Below, in pieces: positions 44,794 to 55,431 of a DNA stretch of 64,000 nt. Source of the DNA: Schistocephalus solidus. Taxonomy: Eukaryota; Platyhelminthes; Cestoda; Diphyllobothriidea; Diphyllobothriidae. Where the stretch lies: the NCBI GenBank assembly GCA_017591395.1, contig WEDG01002928.1, positions 1 to 64,000 of the forward strand, given 5' to 3'. Made by a program: the position numbers and the translations under genes. Position 1 is the stretch's first letter. Every line of letters begins with the position of its first letter. The notes beneath the pieces are model-generated. The model worked only from the letters and a program-made list of their open reading frames with translations. It was not told where the DNA came from and searched no databases.

Positions 44794-45620
44794 TTAACAG
44801 CTTCCGTCGCGGATGTCGTTAGAAGATATGAACTCCAGTCTAGTGACCTTTACATATTTGTTCATATAGTCAATGTCGAGTTTTTTTGGATTTATGTTAA
44901 TGTAACTAGAATCTGATGTTACATTTATGTTTAGAGGGAGCATTGTTATTATTGCCTTATGATCACTTTCAAAGGTTATACTGTCGTAATGCGTATGTAG
45001 GGGCCAGATATCATTTGTGAGAATAATATCTAGTATGTTGTTTCCTCGGGTCGGTTTATTGATTATTTGTGTCCAGTTATGGAAGAAAATTGATGAAAGC
45101 AGTTCATCGTGTCTGGTGGGGGCTGATAGTTTAGCCCAGTTTATTTCAGGACGGTTTAGATCGCCTGCAATTATCTTATATTCAAATTGAATATTTGATA
45201 AAGTATCTATTAGATTGGTTAGGCCAGTGTCATCATTACTACATTCTGGAGGAGTGTATAGACATCCGATAAGTATATTTTTGTGCGATAGGGATTTAAC
45301 TGTGGCAAAGCATGCTTCGCCAGGAAAAGTTTCGTGTGAAACATCGAAACCACTTTGTTCAATGGTAGTTTTGATGTATATCATACAGCCACCGCCTCGT
45401 TTATTAATGCGGTCTTGTCGATAGAAATTGTAGTTTGGGACAGATAGCGAAGCATTCGATGTTAATTCATTAACCCATGTTTCCGTTAAACAAATTATAT
45501 CGGGATTATAGGCTTCAACGAATGTCTTAAGTTGTGGTATTTTATGTACTATCGATCTCGCATTAATAAGGGCGATACTTAGGATGTCGGATAGGGAAGA
45601 GCCCAGCTGTTGTGAAAAAA
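44794..45620 (-). pseudogene. LINE E endonuclease, intact domain
   Basis: Open from about 45620 to a stop near 44797. It begins SDILSIALINARSIVHKIPQ, then DIICLTETWV (catalytic Glu), QDRINKRGGGCMIYIKT, ILIGCLYTPPE, YKIIAGDLNRPEINW (GDxN block), NNILDIILTND and FESDHKAIITM (SDH motif). All APE-type endonuclease landmarks are in one frame, which is unusual in this window. The first ATG in frame is at 45384, inside the domain, so translation would start upstream, perhaps by read-through from ORF1. The frame is lost just after the domain (RDGSC stop). Confidence 0.75.
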
Positions 45621-46448
45621 CTGATTTCTAAAACTGTTTTGATTTTGCGATGGGCTAATAGAAGGGAAGTGTGTAACTGTTGGAAGGTATGGTGATGTGT
45701 ATGGTGAGAGATGAGGGAATGGGTAAGAGTGTATGTGTTGAGAGGGTGGTGGGATTTGAGTGCATGGGTTAAAGTGTATGGGTTGTGTGTAGGTGTTAGA
45801 GAGCATGGGTTGAGTGTAGAGGTTATGCCCCATATGGGGAAAGGATTTACTGGGCGGTTATTGTAGATACCTGGGGTTATTGTCGGGAAGGTTTGCCGGC
45901 CTAGGTAACTGCTTTGGTTGCCATAAGTTGTTACTATGTTTGAACGGTTAGCATGCGTTGGTTTTACTCCTATGCCATGCATTTGGATTTGAGGGAGTTG
46001 AGGTGTTATTATAAGAGGTTATTCGTGTCTTATGAGAGTTTGGAGAAATTGGAGCACTTATATTACTTGGGTTGACATTTTTTTGGCTTTTTGGTAGTAA
46101 CGGTGTGCTCAATAAAGCTTTTTGCATTGGAATACTAACTGGGAGACAAATTGGGTTATCTTTTGAGCTTGAAGGGATTGACACGCACGTTATAGGATTT
46201 GTATTATTTGCTGGGTCGACATTTTCTGTTACTGGTTGTTCAGTTGGTGGATTCGTAGTAACATTTATATTACTATCTAATATTGCGACATGACTGGATC
46301 CAGAATTTGTGTCATCAAGCTGTTCCAGGGAGGTTTTAGCATTTTGAGGTGCTCGTTTTGTTTGATTCTGACCTCCTCTCCTAACTGCTGAAGCAGTTAT
46401 TCGATTGGTATTATGAGTGTCAGAATAAAAATTAGATAAACTTGCCAA
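45563..46448 (-). pseudogene. LINE E ORF1 second part, low complexity
   Basis: 46448-45948 is a 166-codon frame rich in Asn, Thr, Ser and Pro (TNPPTEQPVTENVDPANN). 45982-45563 is a 139-codon frame with an imperfect repeat of about 16-19 nt that gives SLTPTHNPYTLTHALKSHH and LTHSLISHHTHHHTFQQ. The two overlap and lie between the ORF1 RNA-binding part and the endonuclease. A second frame (45833-45579) also stays open because of the repeat. It is probably a spacer region of ORF1. The His/Thr-rich repeat is unusual for such elements. Confidence 0.5.
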
Positions 46449-46604
46449 AGGTTTGGCTAAGGAAACACTATGTTTATAATTTGATTAAACTGGCTTGTAC
46501 GCTTTGCATTATAGTTGGCAGCGTTGGAAGTGCCTGCTTGAGGTTCAACTGAGGAGAAAGTATGATTAACATCTGTTTTGAGCTGCGTGGCTTTGGTCTG
46601 AAGT

Positions 46605-47075
46605 TCACGTCTTTGCATAGGTGTGAGGTCTGGACCTATGAATGCTTTTTCGGGTGAGCAGAGTTCGGTTCATTTCAGGGTTTTGTAGAACTAGATCGGC
46701 TTCGGTTTGTGAATAGAAGGTCACTAACACTGGCTTATTTTTACTTCTTGAATTAAGCCTTTTGGTGGAAGCTATGCTGATGTTTAGACCACACGAGTGT
46801 ATGAGTTGTTGGATTGATGGTGTGGGGTTAACCGTGTGGGGGATATTTCTGATAATGACATTAAACTTGCGTTTGGACCTATCAGCGACCTCTGAAGAGA
46901 CTACGTGTATAATAGGTTCTATTTGTGGTACGCTTGTTAAGCTGGTCGCAAAACATTTTGGGTCTAATAGTGAGTTGAGCAACGTAAAAAGATGTTCATA
47001 TTTGTCGATAAAGTTTTGCAGACGTAGGATTGCTGAGAGATCTAGTTTATCGATAGTTAATTTTGCGTCCGTCAT
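46605..47075 (-). pseudogene. LINE E ORF1 N-terminal part, RRM-like
   Basis: A 156-codon frame with an ATG and no earlier in-frame block. It begins MTDAKLTIDKLDLSAILRLQ, a helical stretch, then RSKRKFNVIIRNIPHTVNPT, SIQQLIHSCGLN, STKRLNSRSKNKPVLVTFYS and TEADLVLQNPE. The pattern FNVIIRNIP, then VLVTF after about 35 residues, is like an RNA-recognition fold common in ORF1 proteins of CR1/Jockey-type LINEs. It would coat the element RNA. The frame ends at SRPHTYAKT; the next part is in another frame. Confidence 0.65.
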
Positions 47076-47105
47076 ATTTCTGGTATATGAATGCGTGAGG
47101 ATTTA

Positions 47106-47599
47106 GACGTTTTGATGCCACAAATTAGGAGCTAGGGTACAGAAGTACACTTCTTATTAATTAAGATTATAATTGAGTGAGAAAAAATATCGCAATATCT
47201 TCAAATAATAAGCAATTAAAACTTATCTTGGAGTTGAGGATTTTAAGCGGTTGTGCACAATGGAATAAACTACCCCAGGCTATCAAAATCCTGTGAAATT
47301 TTTGATTGTTTAAGAGAATTAATAATAGTTTTTTGCATTCAGAAGAGCTTCCAATAATTCCGGGACATAGACATTACCAATCAGCTTACCATAGTTTTAA
47401 CTCTCCTAGTATTTAAACATCGGAAAATGGTATCTCTACATGCTTTTAATCTGCCTTTCAGCATTTTATTAATGATCCTTCATATGCCAATATTTCATGA
47501 AACATTGACAGTTACTATTTATCAAATAAAAACACCTTCCAACTTCCTTATCCATATCCAAATCTTTTTATAACTGACATTGACAATAGCCATGCTGCT
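47106..47599 (+). repeat. Small remnant of a LINE 3' coding end
   Basis: Around 47255-47330 the plus strand reads CAQWNKLPQAIKIL, a stop, NF, a stop, LFKRI, resembling the WN.LP..I.....F...L block at the end of CR1/Jockey ORF2. Too short to assign to a family. The remaining sequence up to 47599 shows nothing else. Confidence 0.4.
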
Positions 47600-49335
47600 T
47601 ATTACACATTAAGTATTATATTATTGAATGCCAGGTCTGGTATAAAAAATATGGCCCACATCAGAGCCATTGCTCTCGAAATCGCACCCTATATTATATG
47701 CATAACCGACTCCTGGTGGCATCCCCTAATTCCTCATTCTTCCGGCCCTTTTCATATATAACTTTGACTTCTACCAACAAGACCACATAACTAGGCGTGG
47801 GAGCGGTTGTCTTCTTCAGGTTAGATTTTCATTAAGGAACATTGCCTATGATCGGAATGTCCCTTCATCCTCTGCAAAATTCTGATTCGCATCCATTATT
47901 CTCCCGACACAAGGAAATGGTATTCCTGAATGTATCCACAATCCTCCAAACTCATCAGTGAATGACGATGATAATCTTTGCAAAATTTGTAAATTATTTT
48001 TGGAAGCCGCTTTCTATGTAAAAATTATCGCTGGAGATTTTGACTTCCCTGAAATAAATTGGCTTTTGAATATTTGTCTACCTAGTTTGCAACCTTTTCA
48101 AGATATTATCATTTTTTCTAACTGGCCTCAGCTTGCGCACTCTCCAACATGAGATAATAACATTCTTGATCTGATCTTTACCAATGAAAATGCTCTTCAT
48201 TTCACGGAGTACAAAAATGGTATTTTGATAGTAACCATATATAAATTCACAGTTGTCTACCGCTGGCTTTTTTTAAATAAGACCAACATAGTTTGTGACT
48301 ACCTTAATTATGATTTCGTACACAACAACTTAATAAATAACTATCTTGCGTCATTGTATTGGCATGCATTTCTCTCCTGCAAAGATGCAACAGTTCTTCG
48401 TTACGTCATATCTAAAGTTTCCACAGACATCTTAGTATTTGTTTCTCGTAGATATCTGGAGCTTGACTCTTTGGATTTTCTTGTTTTTCACTTTCTTTAT
48501 ACTGGACTAAAAACTTTGAGATTGCAGCTGAGTGACTCTTCTACTAGTTCTCTAGCAGTACATATCAAAATCACATAAATTATTGAAATGGCCTCAAAGA
48601 TGTGTCAAATGCGAGACAAGCGGAGATAATTACTTGCTCTCAGTGATCCTAGCCCTGCTAAATGGGTTGCTAAAATCTTCCGTCATCAGTCTTCCTCTAA
48701 TCGTTGTCAGGAAACTCCTCCTTTGTTAAATGAAAGCAAATATTCCTCCTAGAGAATACTGACAAGAGGGACTTGTTTAGTGCACTCTTTACAATACACC
48801 TTTCTACTGAGTCCGGATGAATTTCCTCTTGTCCTCCGCTTTCTGACAGAGTACTTAATACAATCGATGTTTCTTCAGAACAAATTCAGAAAAATATGAC
48901 ACTTAAAAATTCACATCGTTTGGGAACGGATGGTATTGCAAAATCAATTATCAAACAGATATTTGTCGTTTCCACATTGCTTATTCCTTTATTCTCACTT
49001 TATAATTCGAGCGGATGTCATCCGGAAACATAGAAGACCTAAATAACACTTCCAGTTTTTAAATCTGGATCTCGGTCTGATCTTAACACCTATTGAAGCG
49101 TGCATAAACCCCATCTCGAGCAAAACTTCTTGAAAAAAATAATTTACAATGAAGTTCTTGATTTTGTTAAGCAAATCAGTTTCTGAGCTCTACTAAGCAT
49201 GGATTTTTACCTGAAAGATCGTGTGAAACTTCTCATTTAGCCATCCTTAATCTTATAACTTCCCTTCGTAATGAACAGAAGTCAGTGGTAGTTATCTATT
49301 ATGACCATAGTTAAGCTTTCGAAAAGATGGTCAAT
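47600..49335 (+). mobile_element. LINE B fragment, second copy
   Basis: Starts at the beginning of the endonuclease (LNARSGIKNMAHIRAIALEI, then IICITDSWW) and runs through RIHNPPNSSVNDDDN-type sequence, AGDFDFPEINW near 48030-48065, NNILDLIFTNENAL near 48160, the linker (48580-48900), RT entry (LGTDGIAKSIIK) near 48915, LLSKHGFLPERSCETSHLAI-like sequence near 49190, and QKSVVVIYYDHS near 49285, where the catalytic region breaks off. The 3' half is missing, so this copy is truncated at its 3' end, unlike the 5'-truncated copy at 1346-4235. Many frameshifts. Confidence 0.75.
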
Positions 49336-50072
49336 GTAAACGACTGTAGTAATCGTAACGACAAAAATTCCGGTTGAAATATTTTTGAGGGTTCTTCTCA
49401 CTGACAACATTATGCATAACTTTGCAGCTCTTCATGTCCTCCGTAAAGGCAAAAATCTCGCGGTTCCGTTGTTACCGAATCCGGAATGCTAGCATGGACG
49501 CCCAGGACAAAGGCAGGCAGTTACCACATCCAGGAGGTGAAAAATTGGGATATCAAACTATTAGAAGATCTAAGGAGTCTGTCACGCGCAGAAAGACGGA
49601 GCAAACTCCATTCGGTTCCTAGATCTTGTTAACAGTCGTAGTAAAACCTGCTTTATACCTTCGGTATTATACATGGACTTGATTTTTAGCCTAAACCTGA
49701 AGATATCTTCTGATTTGTGAATGTGGAACTCCGTAGCATCTCAAACGTGTATATGCGCAACTAGACTAAAAAAGCCTCCTTTCAATTGGCAGGTAGTTAG
49801 GCCGTGTAATTCACGCCCATGTGGAACTGTGAAGGTTAATACCATGGATATGTTGTTAAAACTTATCTATTGCCGTTAGATAACGGCTCTCACTCAATAT
49901 TTATCTCAATCCAGGTATTTATTTCATTACCGTATTTAATTTCGCAGGTATTATATTCCTGTACTTTTGATTGGAAATGTTTTGGTTGAACTTAAAAAAG
50001 ACGATATTATGTCGAATTTACATAATGACATGGATACAAATATGAACTGAAATATCGGCATCCCAAGAAATG
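49336..50072. other. Intergenic stretch, nothing recognised
   Basis: Contains a 66-codon ORF (49422-49622) without recognisable sequence. No repeat assigned. Confidence 0.35.
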
Positions 50073-50320
50073 TAATTTAATAAAGTTGAGTTCTTTGGGA
50101 ATAAAATAACTTCATTGTGTAAACTTTTGAATCTGTTGCCCCAGTTCGTCGTCAAAAAGGGGAATAACCAGAAAACAGTTACCCATAATCAATGCATAAC
50201 CATGCCTAAGGTTAATAGTTTTCTGTACACTCTCATTTGTCTGACGACAAACTGGGACACCAGATTCGAAAATTTACATGATAAAGTTATTTTATTCCCA
50301 AAGAAATCAGCTTAATTTAA
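50073..50320. repeat. Fold-back element, ~110-nt arms
   Basis: 50073-50183 and the reverse complement of 50215-50320 align over their whole length with a 31-nt loop. Shared blocks include TTCTTTGGGAATAAAATAAC, CGAATCTG or TGAATCTG, CCCAGTTCGTCGTC or CCCAGTTTGTCGTC, and CAGAAAAC at the inner ends. The RNA would form a long imperfect hairpin. It may be a MITE-like element. It ends about 590 nt upstream of the PDCD10 start codon. Confidence 0.8.
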
Positions 50321-50908
50321 TTTATGTACTGATATCTGTGCCCCGATCTTTACATCAAGGGTACCACCCTTAACACGCAAATGTAAGTTTACATATCAAA
50401 CATGTGGTTGTGGTCTGTTTGTTTCTCTGGCTTCAATTTTTGTTTTTTATCTGAAAGGTTCTTTTCATAACTATCTTGGTTAACATACGATTTCGTCATG
50501 TCTTCTCTTCTGCAGTGGTGGAATTAGAAACGCCAGGCCCAACAACCCATTTACATTTATGCTCTTACATTACTAGGAGGATTTTTTAAAATAATGTTGT
50601 CGGAAATCCGTATGAATAGCTCATATACTATTTTTTAGATTTTTAATCTTATAATGATTTCAATGTTCCGAATCCCCTCCTGAGGTATGACTGTCTGACA
50701 ATAAGCAATGCAACCGAAGAGCGCATAGTGCCAATTGTCAGAGGAAAACCTTAGATTAACGACATAATTTGAAGAGTCACCGTTAATGCATGCAAGTATA
50801 ATGCGAAAATGTCTCTCGTTTATAATTTATTCGTTTTGTTTTACTGCTTCCGATCCTCAGCGCATTTTTCGTTTCCGCTGTTAATCTTTGGCTCCAGCCT
50901 TCTGCCAG
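50321..50908. other. Upstream region of the PDCD10 homologue
   Basis: No transposon recognised. The sequence just before the start codon has two AG-ending pyrimidine-rich stretches (TTTACTGCTTCCGATCCTCAG at 50839-50859, and CCAGCCTTCTGCCAG directly before ATG), which could be 3' splice sites of a 5' UTR intron or trans-splice acceptors. Confidence 0.4.
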
Positions 50909-51733
50909 ATGGCCGGAAGCGCGAAATCAATGGACGTTTTACCGGATATTCTGTCGCAGACGGTCGAATCCGTACTACTAACTTAAAATTTTTCATTTTC
51001 TTCAGAATGTGTGCGCTCTGCTGCAATCTTGTAGTGATCCTGAGCAGGTTGACAGAATTAAGGCCGACATATTGAGCGTCAAGCAAGCTTTTGATAATGT
51101 AAGAGCACATTTCACTTCGAAATAATTTTAATAGGTTGATCGAAAACTTCCTGGATTTATTCAGGATTTTCTCCGGGGTTTCATGGAACGGTTTGGGCTC
51201 AAGTCTGTTTTGGACGTAGAAGAAATGACATTGCGACTGTCATCGATGGATGTCGAAAGTGAGACATGCCCACTTTGATCTCCTTTTAAGTTCCACATTA
51301 CCTTTCAAGCGTTCCTCATTGTCAAGTACTGGAGAAAAATGCGGCTGATTTGAAACATGTTCTTAGCCGAATCCCTACCGAGATTGGTCATCGAAATGAA
51401 TTTATTGCCCTTATAAAGTAAGCATCGTCATCTTATTAGCTTTATTTTAGGCAAATTGCTAATGCTATCAAAAATCTTCTTGACTGCATTAATCTTATCC
51501 TCAATGCGCTCACTCCTGGAGTGACCAAGCAAGGACTCGACGAACACATGCGTAACTTCGTCGAATACTCTCGAAAGTTTAGTAGTGCCCTTAAAAAGTT
51601 CTTCCGTGATCATGGGTGCGTTTTTAATATTTGAAGTTTTTCTTTTAATATCGCATCTTACCTTAAACGTTGACCCAACGCTAGTACCTTTAGACTGAAT
51701 AACCAGTGTGTTTTGCGGGCACATCCGTCATAG
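50909..51733 (+). CDS. PDCD10: PDCD10 / CCM3 homologue, micro-intron gene
   Basis: Spliced gene for programmed cell death protein 10, an adaptor that dimerises through its N-terminal helices and binds GCKIII kinases and striatin (STRIPAK) complexes through a C-terminal FAT-homology domain. Exons: 50909-50971, 51006-51098, 51135-51258, 51291-51417, 51451-51615; introns are 34, 36, 32 and 33 nt, all GT-AG. The product aligns with animal PDCD10 along its length: LPGFIQDFL (human NPGLTQDII), LSSMDVE (MAADDVE), LEKNAADLKHVLSRIPTEI (human LNEKARALKQILSKIPDEI), then IANAIKNLLDCIN and NFVEYSRKFSSALKKFF. About 190 residues against 212 in human. The last exon is unsure: either the frame stops at 51632 after HGCVFNI, or a 69-nt intron leads to 51685-51733 (RLNNQCVLRAHPS). 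Confidence 0.82.
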
Positions 51734-52339
51734 AAAAGGCTTGCAAACACTTCGGAGGATACAGTTGTGACTGAGGCAGGATTTTTTTATGGTGCCACAG
51801 AATTTCGGAACATTTACCACGTTCCGTATTCCCACATCCATCGTCTGGTGATAGAAATGGACAATTTAGTCCCAATACCCGCGATCGACCCAACTAGGTC
51901 TGTAGAGTGCTGTGAGCTGTATTTAGGTAGCTTTTGCGTTTTAATAGTGAGAGGAGCAACTAATGTTTCACCAGTTTTGTCGGAGCCGTGGTTTATGCTG
52001 GGTATTTCACAAGGCCTTTACGAGTCTTCTGTCAGTAAAGAAGTATGAACAGGTTTTCCGCTAATAGCAGTGCTTGTTGATACTCGGTTTGGGCGTTTTA
52101 CTCCAGTAGTTTTCACATGCGCTGAGTTAGCATCCTAAACATGACTGCTGTACCGAAGTGGTATCCGTCTCTGCTTCACCGAACTGTTAAGTATGCCAGT
52201 CAAAAACAAGACGTTTCCGGTTTCTGTCCATACCCAAAATCGTTTAAAAACAAATATTGCGGAAATTGTGTATCCTATCAGTTCGACGACTGCCACCGTA
52301 TACTCCAGAACATGGTAGTACAGGGGCAGTAACTTGCGC
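51734..52339. other. Downstream region, unassigned ORFs
   Basis: A 93-codon plus-strand ORF (51767-52048, starting MTEAGFFYGATEFRNIYHVP) and a 63-codon one (52141-52332) match nothing I know. They may lie in the PDCD10 3' untranslated region or be chance. Confidence 0.3.
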
Positions 52340-53150
52340 CCGATTATATTGAGGGCAAAATTGCCCTGCATCTGCCTCAATCCCTATTCCACCCCACCTC
52401 TCCACCTTGGCCCGGTGTCAATACCGAGTCAAGGAGACCGGAGCTGGAGAGGATGCAGGCCTACGCACTGTGGTCCACCACAGACAAGGACATAACGAAA
52501 TGGGGGGGGGCGGCTCGCATCCCAGCTGAGTGGGAGTGATATAAAGGCCACATTAAAAAGGTGCCATTTCAGTCTGACACTCAGTCCGGGGTATCGAGTT
52601 ATCCCATCAGCTCACAGCCCTCTAAGCCATTGCTTTTAGCGCACCGTGATAGCTTCAGGCGCGTCAGATTGTTTTTAGTGAGGATTATGCGCTGAGACCG
52701 TCAACCTCACTTTCTCCCCCAGCACCAGCCCACCGTCCAAGCCGGTCATTTTTCTGATGCAGGGGTGGACGTCGTGGCTGATAAAGCTGACAAACCTGTG
52801 TGAGCGCGCCATGGCATGACCTAGTCCCCTTTACTCCCTCACCAGGCTAACCAACGCCAGAGGGTAAGAAGGAGCCATCGCCGCCTGACTTCCAGTTAAC
52901 TGGTCAGCCACTAAACACACAACACATACTGAGGTGACGTGGTCGTCTGGTATAGTGTCATTTAGCTGTCTTCCAAGCCACGACTTTTAGGAAACCGTCA
53001 TAGTCTCCGACTCGGATCACACATGCAGCTGAGGGCTGACATGGAGAAGGAGCCTGGGATGATACTTCCCTCTCAGTTAGTTATGCTGGTTAAAAACACG
53101 TTTTGTGTGGTGTTTCGTGTGATCAGGCATGATGTAGTGGATGAGGAGGA
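52340..53150 (-). mobile_element. 3' region of the RTE-type LINE
   Basis: Sequence downstream of the zinc-finger end when read on the minus strand. It is GC-richer than the host DNA, contains a poly-G run (52503-52510) and ends near the perfect palindrome AGGGCAAAATTGCCCT. A block near 52610 (minus strand GAGCTGATGGGATAAC) recurs as CAGCTGATGGGATACC at 21.7 kb, which supports an interspersed tail. The exact 3' end is not visible. Confidence 0.45.
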
Positions 53151-53159
53151 GAGATGTGA

Positions 53160-54000
53160 TAATGTGGTACAGCTGGCGGTGTTATACTGCAGGTTTTCAT
53201 GGAGAAGCATGTGGCCTAATAGGCCCATGTGGTGTGAATGTGCGTGGACAGTGCAGACAGTTGGTGTTGGTGTATGTTGGTGTTCCTTCTACTGATTCGC
53301 CGATCTTTATGCGATGGGTTCGCAAGTGACCGACCAGACCGATGCGTGATGTACGTGTGCGGTAACATTAAGGATAGGATAGGACGGTCGGTGCTGAGTC
53401 TGCGTGGATTATGCGTCTGGTATAGTCGCGCTCATGGGAGGACTGGTGATAGTCTTGTTTATTTGTGCGCAAGACGTGTTAGATTTGTCGGCATCGCGGT
53501 GGATTCTGCATTCGTGGATGCGCATGTGACTGAGCAGGTCCATGCGGTCTGGATAAACAGAAGCAGTTTGGGCAGTAGAGTCGCGCGGAATGGCTGTATG
53601 GCAGGTTCCCAGGCACTGGTTCCCAAGTCTCCGTGCGATGGATTTGCTGGTGGTCGACCAGACCGATGCGTGAGGTGAATATGCGTTTACAGTGTGGACA
53701 GGTTAGGTTAGAGTCCACATCACTGGTAGTAGGGTTGAATTTTAGTGGTTCATAATGATGGTTTGCGTTGGTGCTGGGAGCTGGAGCCGTCGCAGCATAT
53801 GTTGAGGTGGAAATGCTGGTTGAGGATGGTGACGGGGGACCAGGAGCACCGTTAGGGTTATTTGTCGGCATTGGATGCGGGACAGATGTGACCGGGGAAA
53901 CATCATTTGGTGACGTCCAGGTGCTGCAGTTGGTCCGAAAATGACCAATTAAACCAATGCGTGCCCTGAATGTTCGCTGACACTGTGGGCATGTTGGGGG
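53160..54000 (-). pseudogene. C2H2 zinc-finger array of the RTE-type LINE
   Basis: At least five finger units in decreasing coordinate: CPQCQRTFRARIGLIGHFRT (about 53990-53930), then a Ser/Thr/Pro linker (SPSSTSISTSTYAA), CPHCKRIFTSRIGLVDHQQI (about 53700-53640), TETWEPVPGN linker, a decayed CPNC..........H.H finger (about 53585-53525), CYRTRTSRIGLVGHLRTH (about 53365-53310), and CLHCPRTFT...H (about 53255-53215). The units alternate between RIGLVGH and RMGLLGH-type fingers. Such arrays could guide the protein to nucleic acid, but their role is unproven. Frame changes between fingers 2 and 5 show decay. The longest open frame is 53871-53479. Confidence 0.7.
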
Positions 54001-54620
54001 TCGGTTGAATGTTGGCGATGCGAGGCGGAGGGATTTGGGATTTACGAGGTTCGCGTTTGGCTTTGGCGGGGGTTATGCGGTTGAATTTTTATATTGCTGC
54101 TCCTGTCTTCACTGTCCTCCTCCAGGCTGGTCGGTTCCGGGTGTGGTCCTCGAAGTTTGGGGGATTGATCTGCAGTTGCTTCAAGGAATTCTTCAGTCTC
54201 CTTGTAGAGTCGCACTTGGCTCTCTTGTTGACCGGAAGAGTCATTTGGGTAGTCAGTCGTCGTCCATTTTCATTTGGTGGCCGCTCCAGTGCAACTGCAG
54301 CTGTCTCAGTTGGGCGTAGATGCGAGGAGGCCTGTTCGTTCCAGCACTTCCGTATCCGGGATCCGGTCCTGCCATCTTAGCTATAGTATCCGACGGAGGC
54401 AGCTGAGATGGAAGTGGTTGAGCTTCCGTGCTTACTTCATGTACACCATCCAGTTCTCCGCTCCGTAAAGCAGCGTCGGCAAGAAGACAGCTTTGTGCAT
54501 CTTGAGCTTGATGCCGAAGGAGAGAGCTTATCAATTCCAAACGAGGTTCTGCATGCGTCCGAAGACTTGGCTGGCTTTGGCGATCCGGTAGGCGACCTCA
54601 TCATCGATATTGGTGCTTCA

Positions 54621-54932
54621 TTAGAAGTTGTTGCCTAGGTTGGTGAAGGTGTCCACGGTCTGCAGTTGTGCGTCATTGACATTGATGCAAGGTACACAGT
54701 AGGTGGTGGTAGTGGGGGGCGATAGCTGGTGCATGACAACCTTTTTTTCCGTGTTGACGGTCGAGCCGAAGTTGTCGCAGACGGCGGTGAAGAGGTTCAC
54801 ACTCCTTGACATGTCTCCTTCGGTCGTTGCCTTGAAAGTGCAGTCGTCGGTGAAGAGAAGTTCTTGGACGCTAGTTCTGGATAAATGTGACTGGAAGTAT
54901 ATCCGTCGACGATTAAGGAGTTGGCTGACCAT
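54621..54932 (-). pseudogene. RTE-type RT catalytic segment
   Basis: 103 codons: RRRIYFQSHLSRTSVQELLF, TDDCTFKATTEGDMSRSVNL and FTAVCDNFGSTVNTEKKVVM, with YCVPCINVNDAQLQTVDTF after. The LLFTDDC block is the YADD-type active site (here FTDD). Upstream RT blocks are in other frames: 55671-55432 with SSGKLPASDTIRTEIYRHSG, and 55152-54964. The first catalytic Asp block (VDLTKAFD-type) falls between 55180 and 55210 and reads NLTKALDTVNRE-like across a frameshift. Confidence 0.7.
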
Positions 54933-55431
54933 CCTCTAGCCGATGTGGATCCCGGGACGTTCGTCACGGTAGGCGTCCATTAAGATGGCAGAAAACACGA
55001 AACTGAAAAGAGTAGGCGTGAGAATGCAGCCCTGTTTTACTCCGTTGGTCACTGTTAACGCCTCTGAGACGGAGCCGTTGTCCGCGGCCCGCGCCATCGT
55101 GGAGCTGATGCACCATGTGAGTGAATTGATCGGGGAAGCCGAATTTCTGCATGATTATTTACGGTCCTTCGCGATTCACCGTGTCAAGAGCTTTCGTTAG
55201 ATTCACGAAGGCTGAGTAGAGGTGGATCCGTATCTCCTGATGTTTATTTGCAGTTGACGTGCGGCGAAAACCATGTCGGTGGTGCCGCGATGACGGCGGA
55301 AGCCACATTGGCTTTCCGGCAGGAGTCCATGCCCTAGGTGGCTGCTCAGGCGATTGAAGAGAACGTGGACGAAGATTTTTCCGGCGATGTTGAGCAGCGA
55401 ACTTCCTCTGTGATTGTCATAGAGTTGTCGG

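Larger units (their letters stand above)
42785..47105 (-). mobile_element. LINE E, CR1/Jockey-like, relatively well preserved
   Basis: Minus-strand element with recognisable ORF1 and ORF2. In order from 47105 leftwards: ORF1 start at 47075, a low-complexity second part (46450-45560), endonuclease (about 45620-44794), RT (about 44350-43560) with FLYADDLK near 43605-43640, and the C-terminal block WNALPNSIRNSRTIREFK ending near 42830. The 3' tail reaches about 42785. Only a few frameshifts separate the blocks, so it is younger than LINEs A and B. Similarity in WN.LP..IR....F and in the endonuclease blocks places it near LINE B rather than LINEs A, C and D. Confidence 0.85.

Noticed and set aside
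50115..50315. 66-codon ORF
   Set aside because: It spans both arms and the loop of the fold-back element.
51428..51724. 98-codon minus-strand ORF
   Set aside because: It is the antisense shadow of PDCD10 exon 5.
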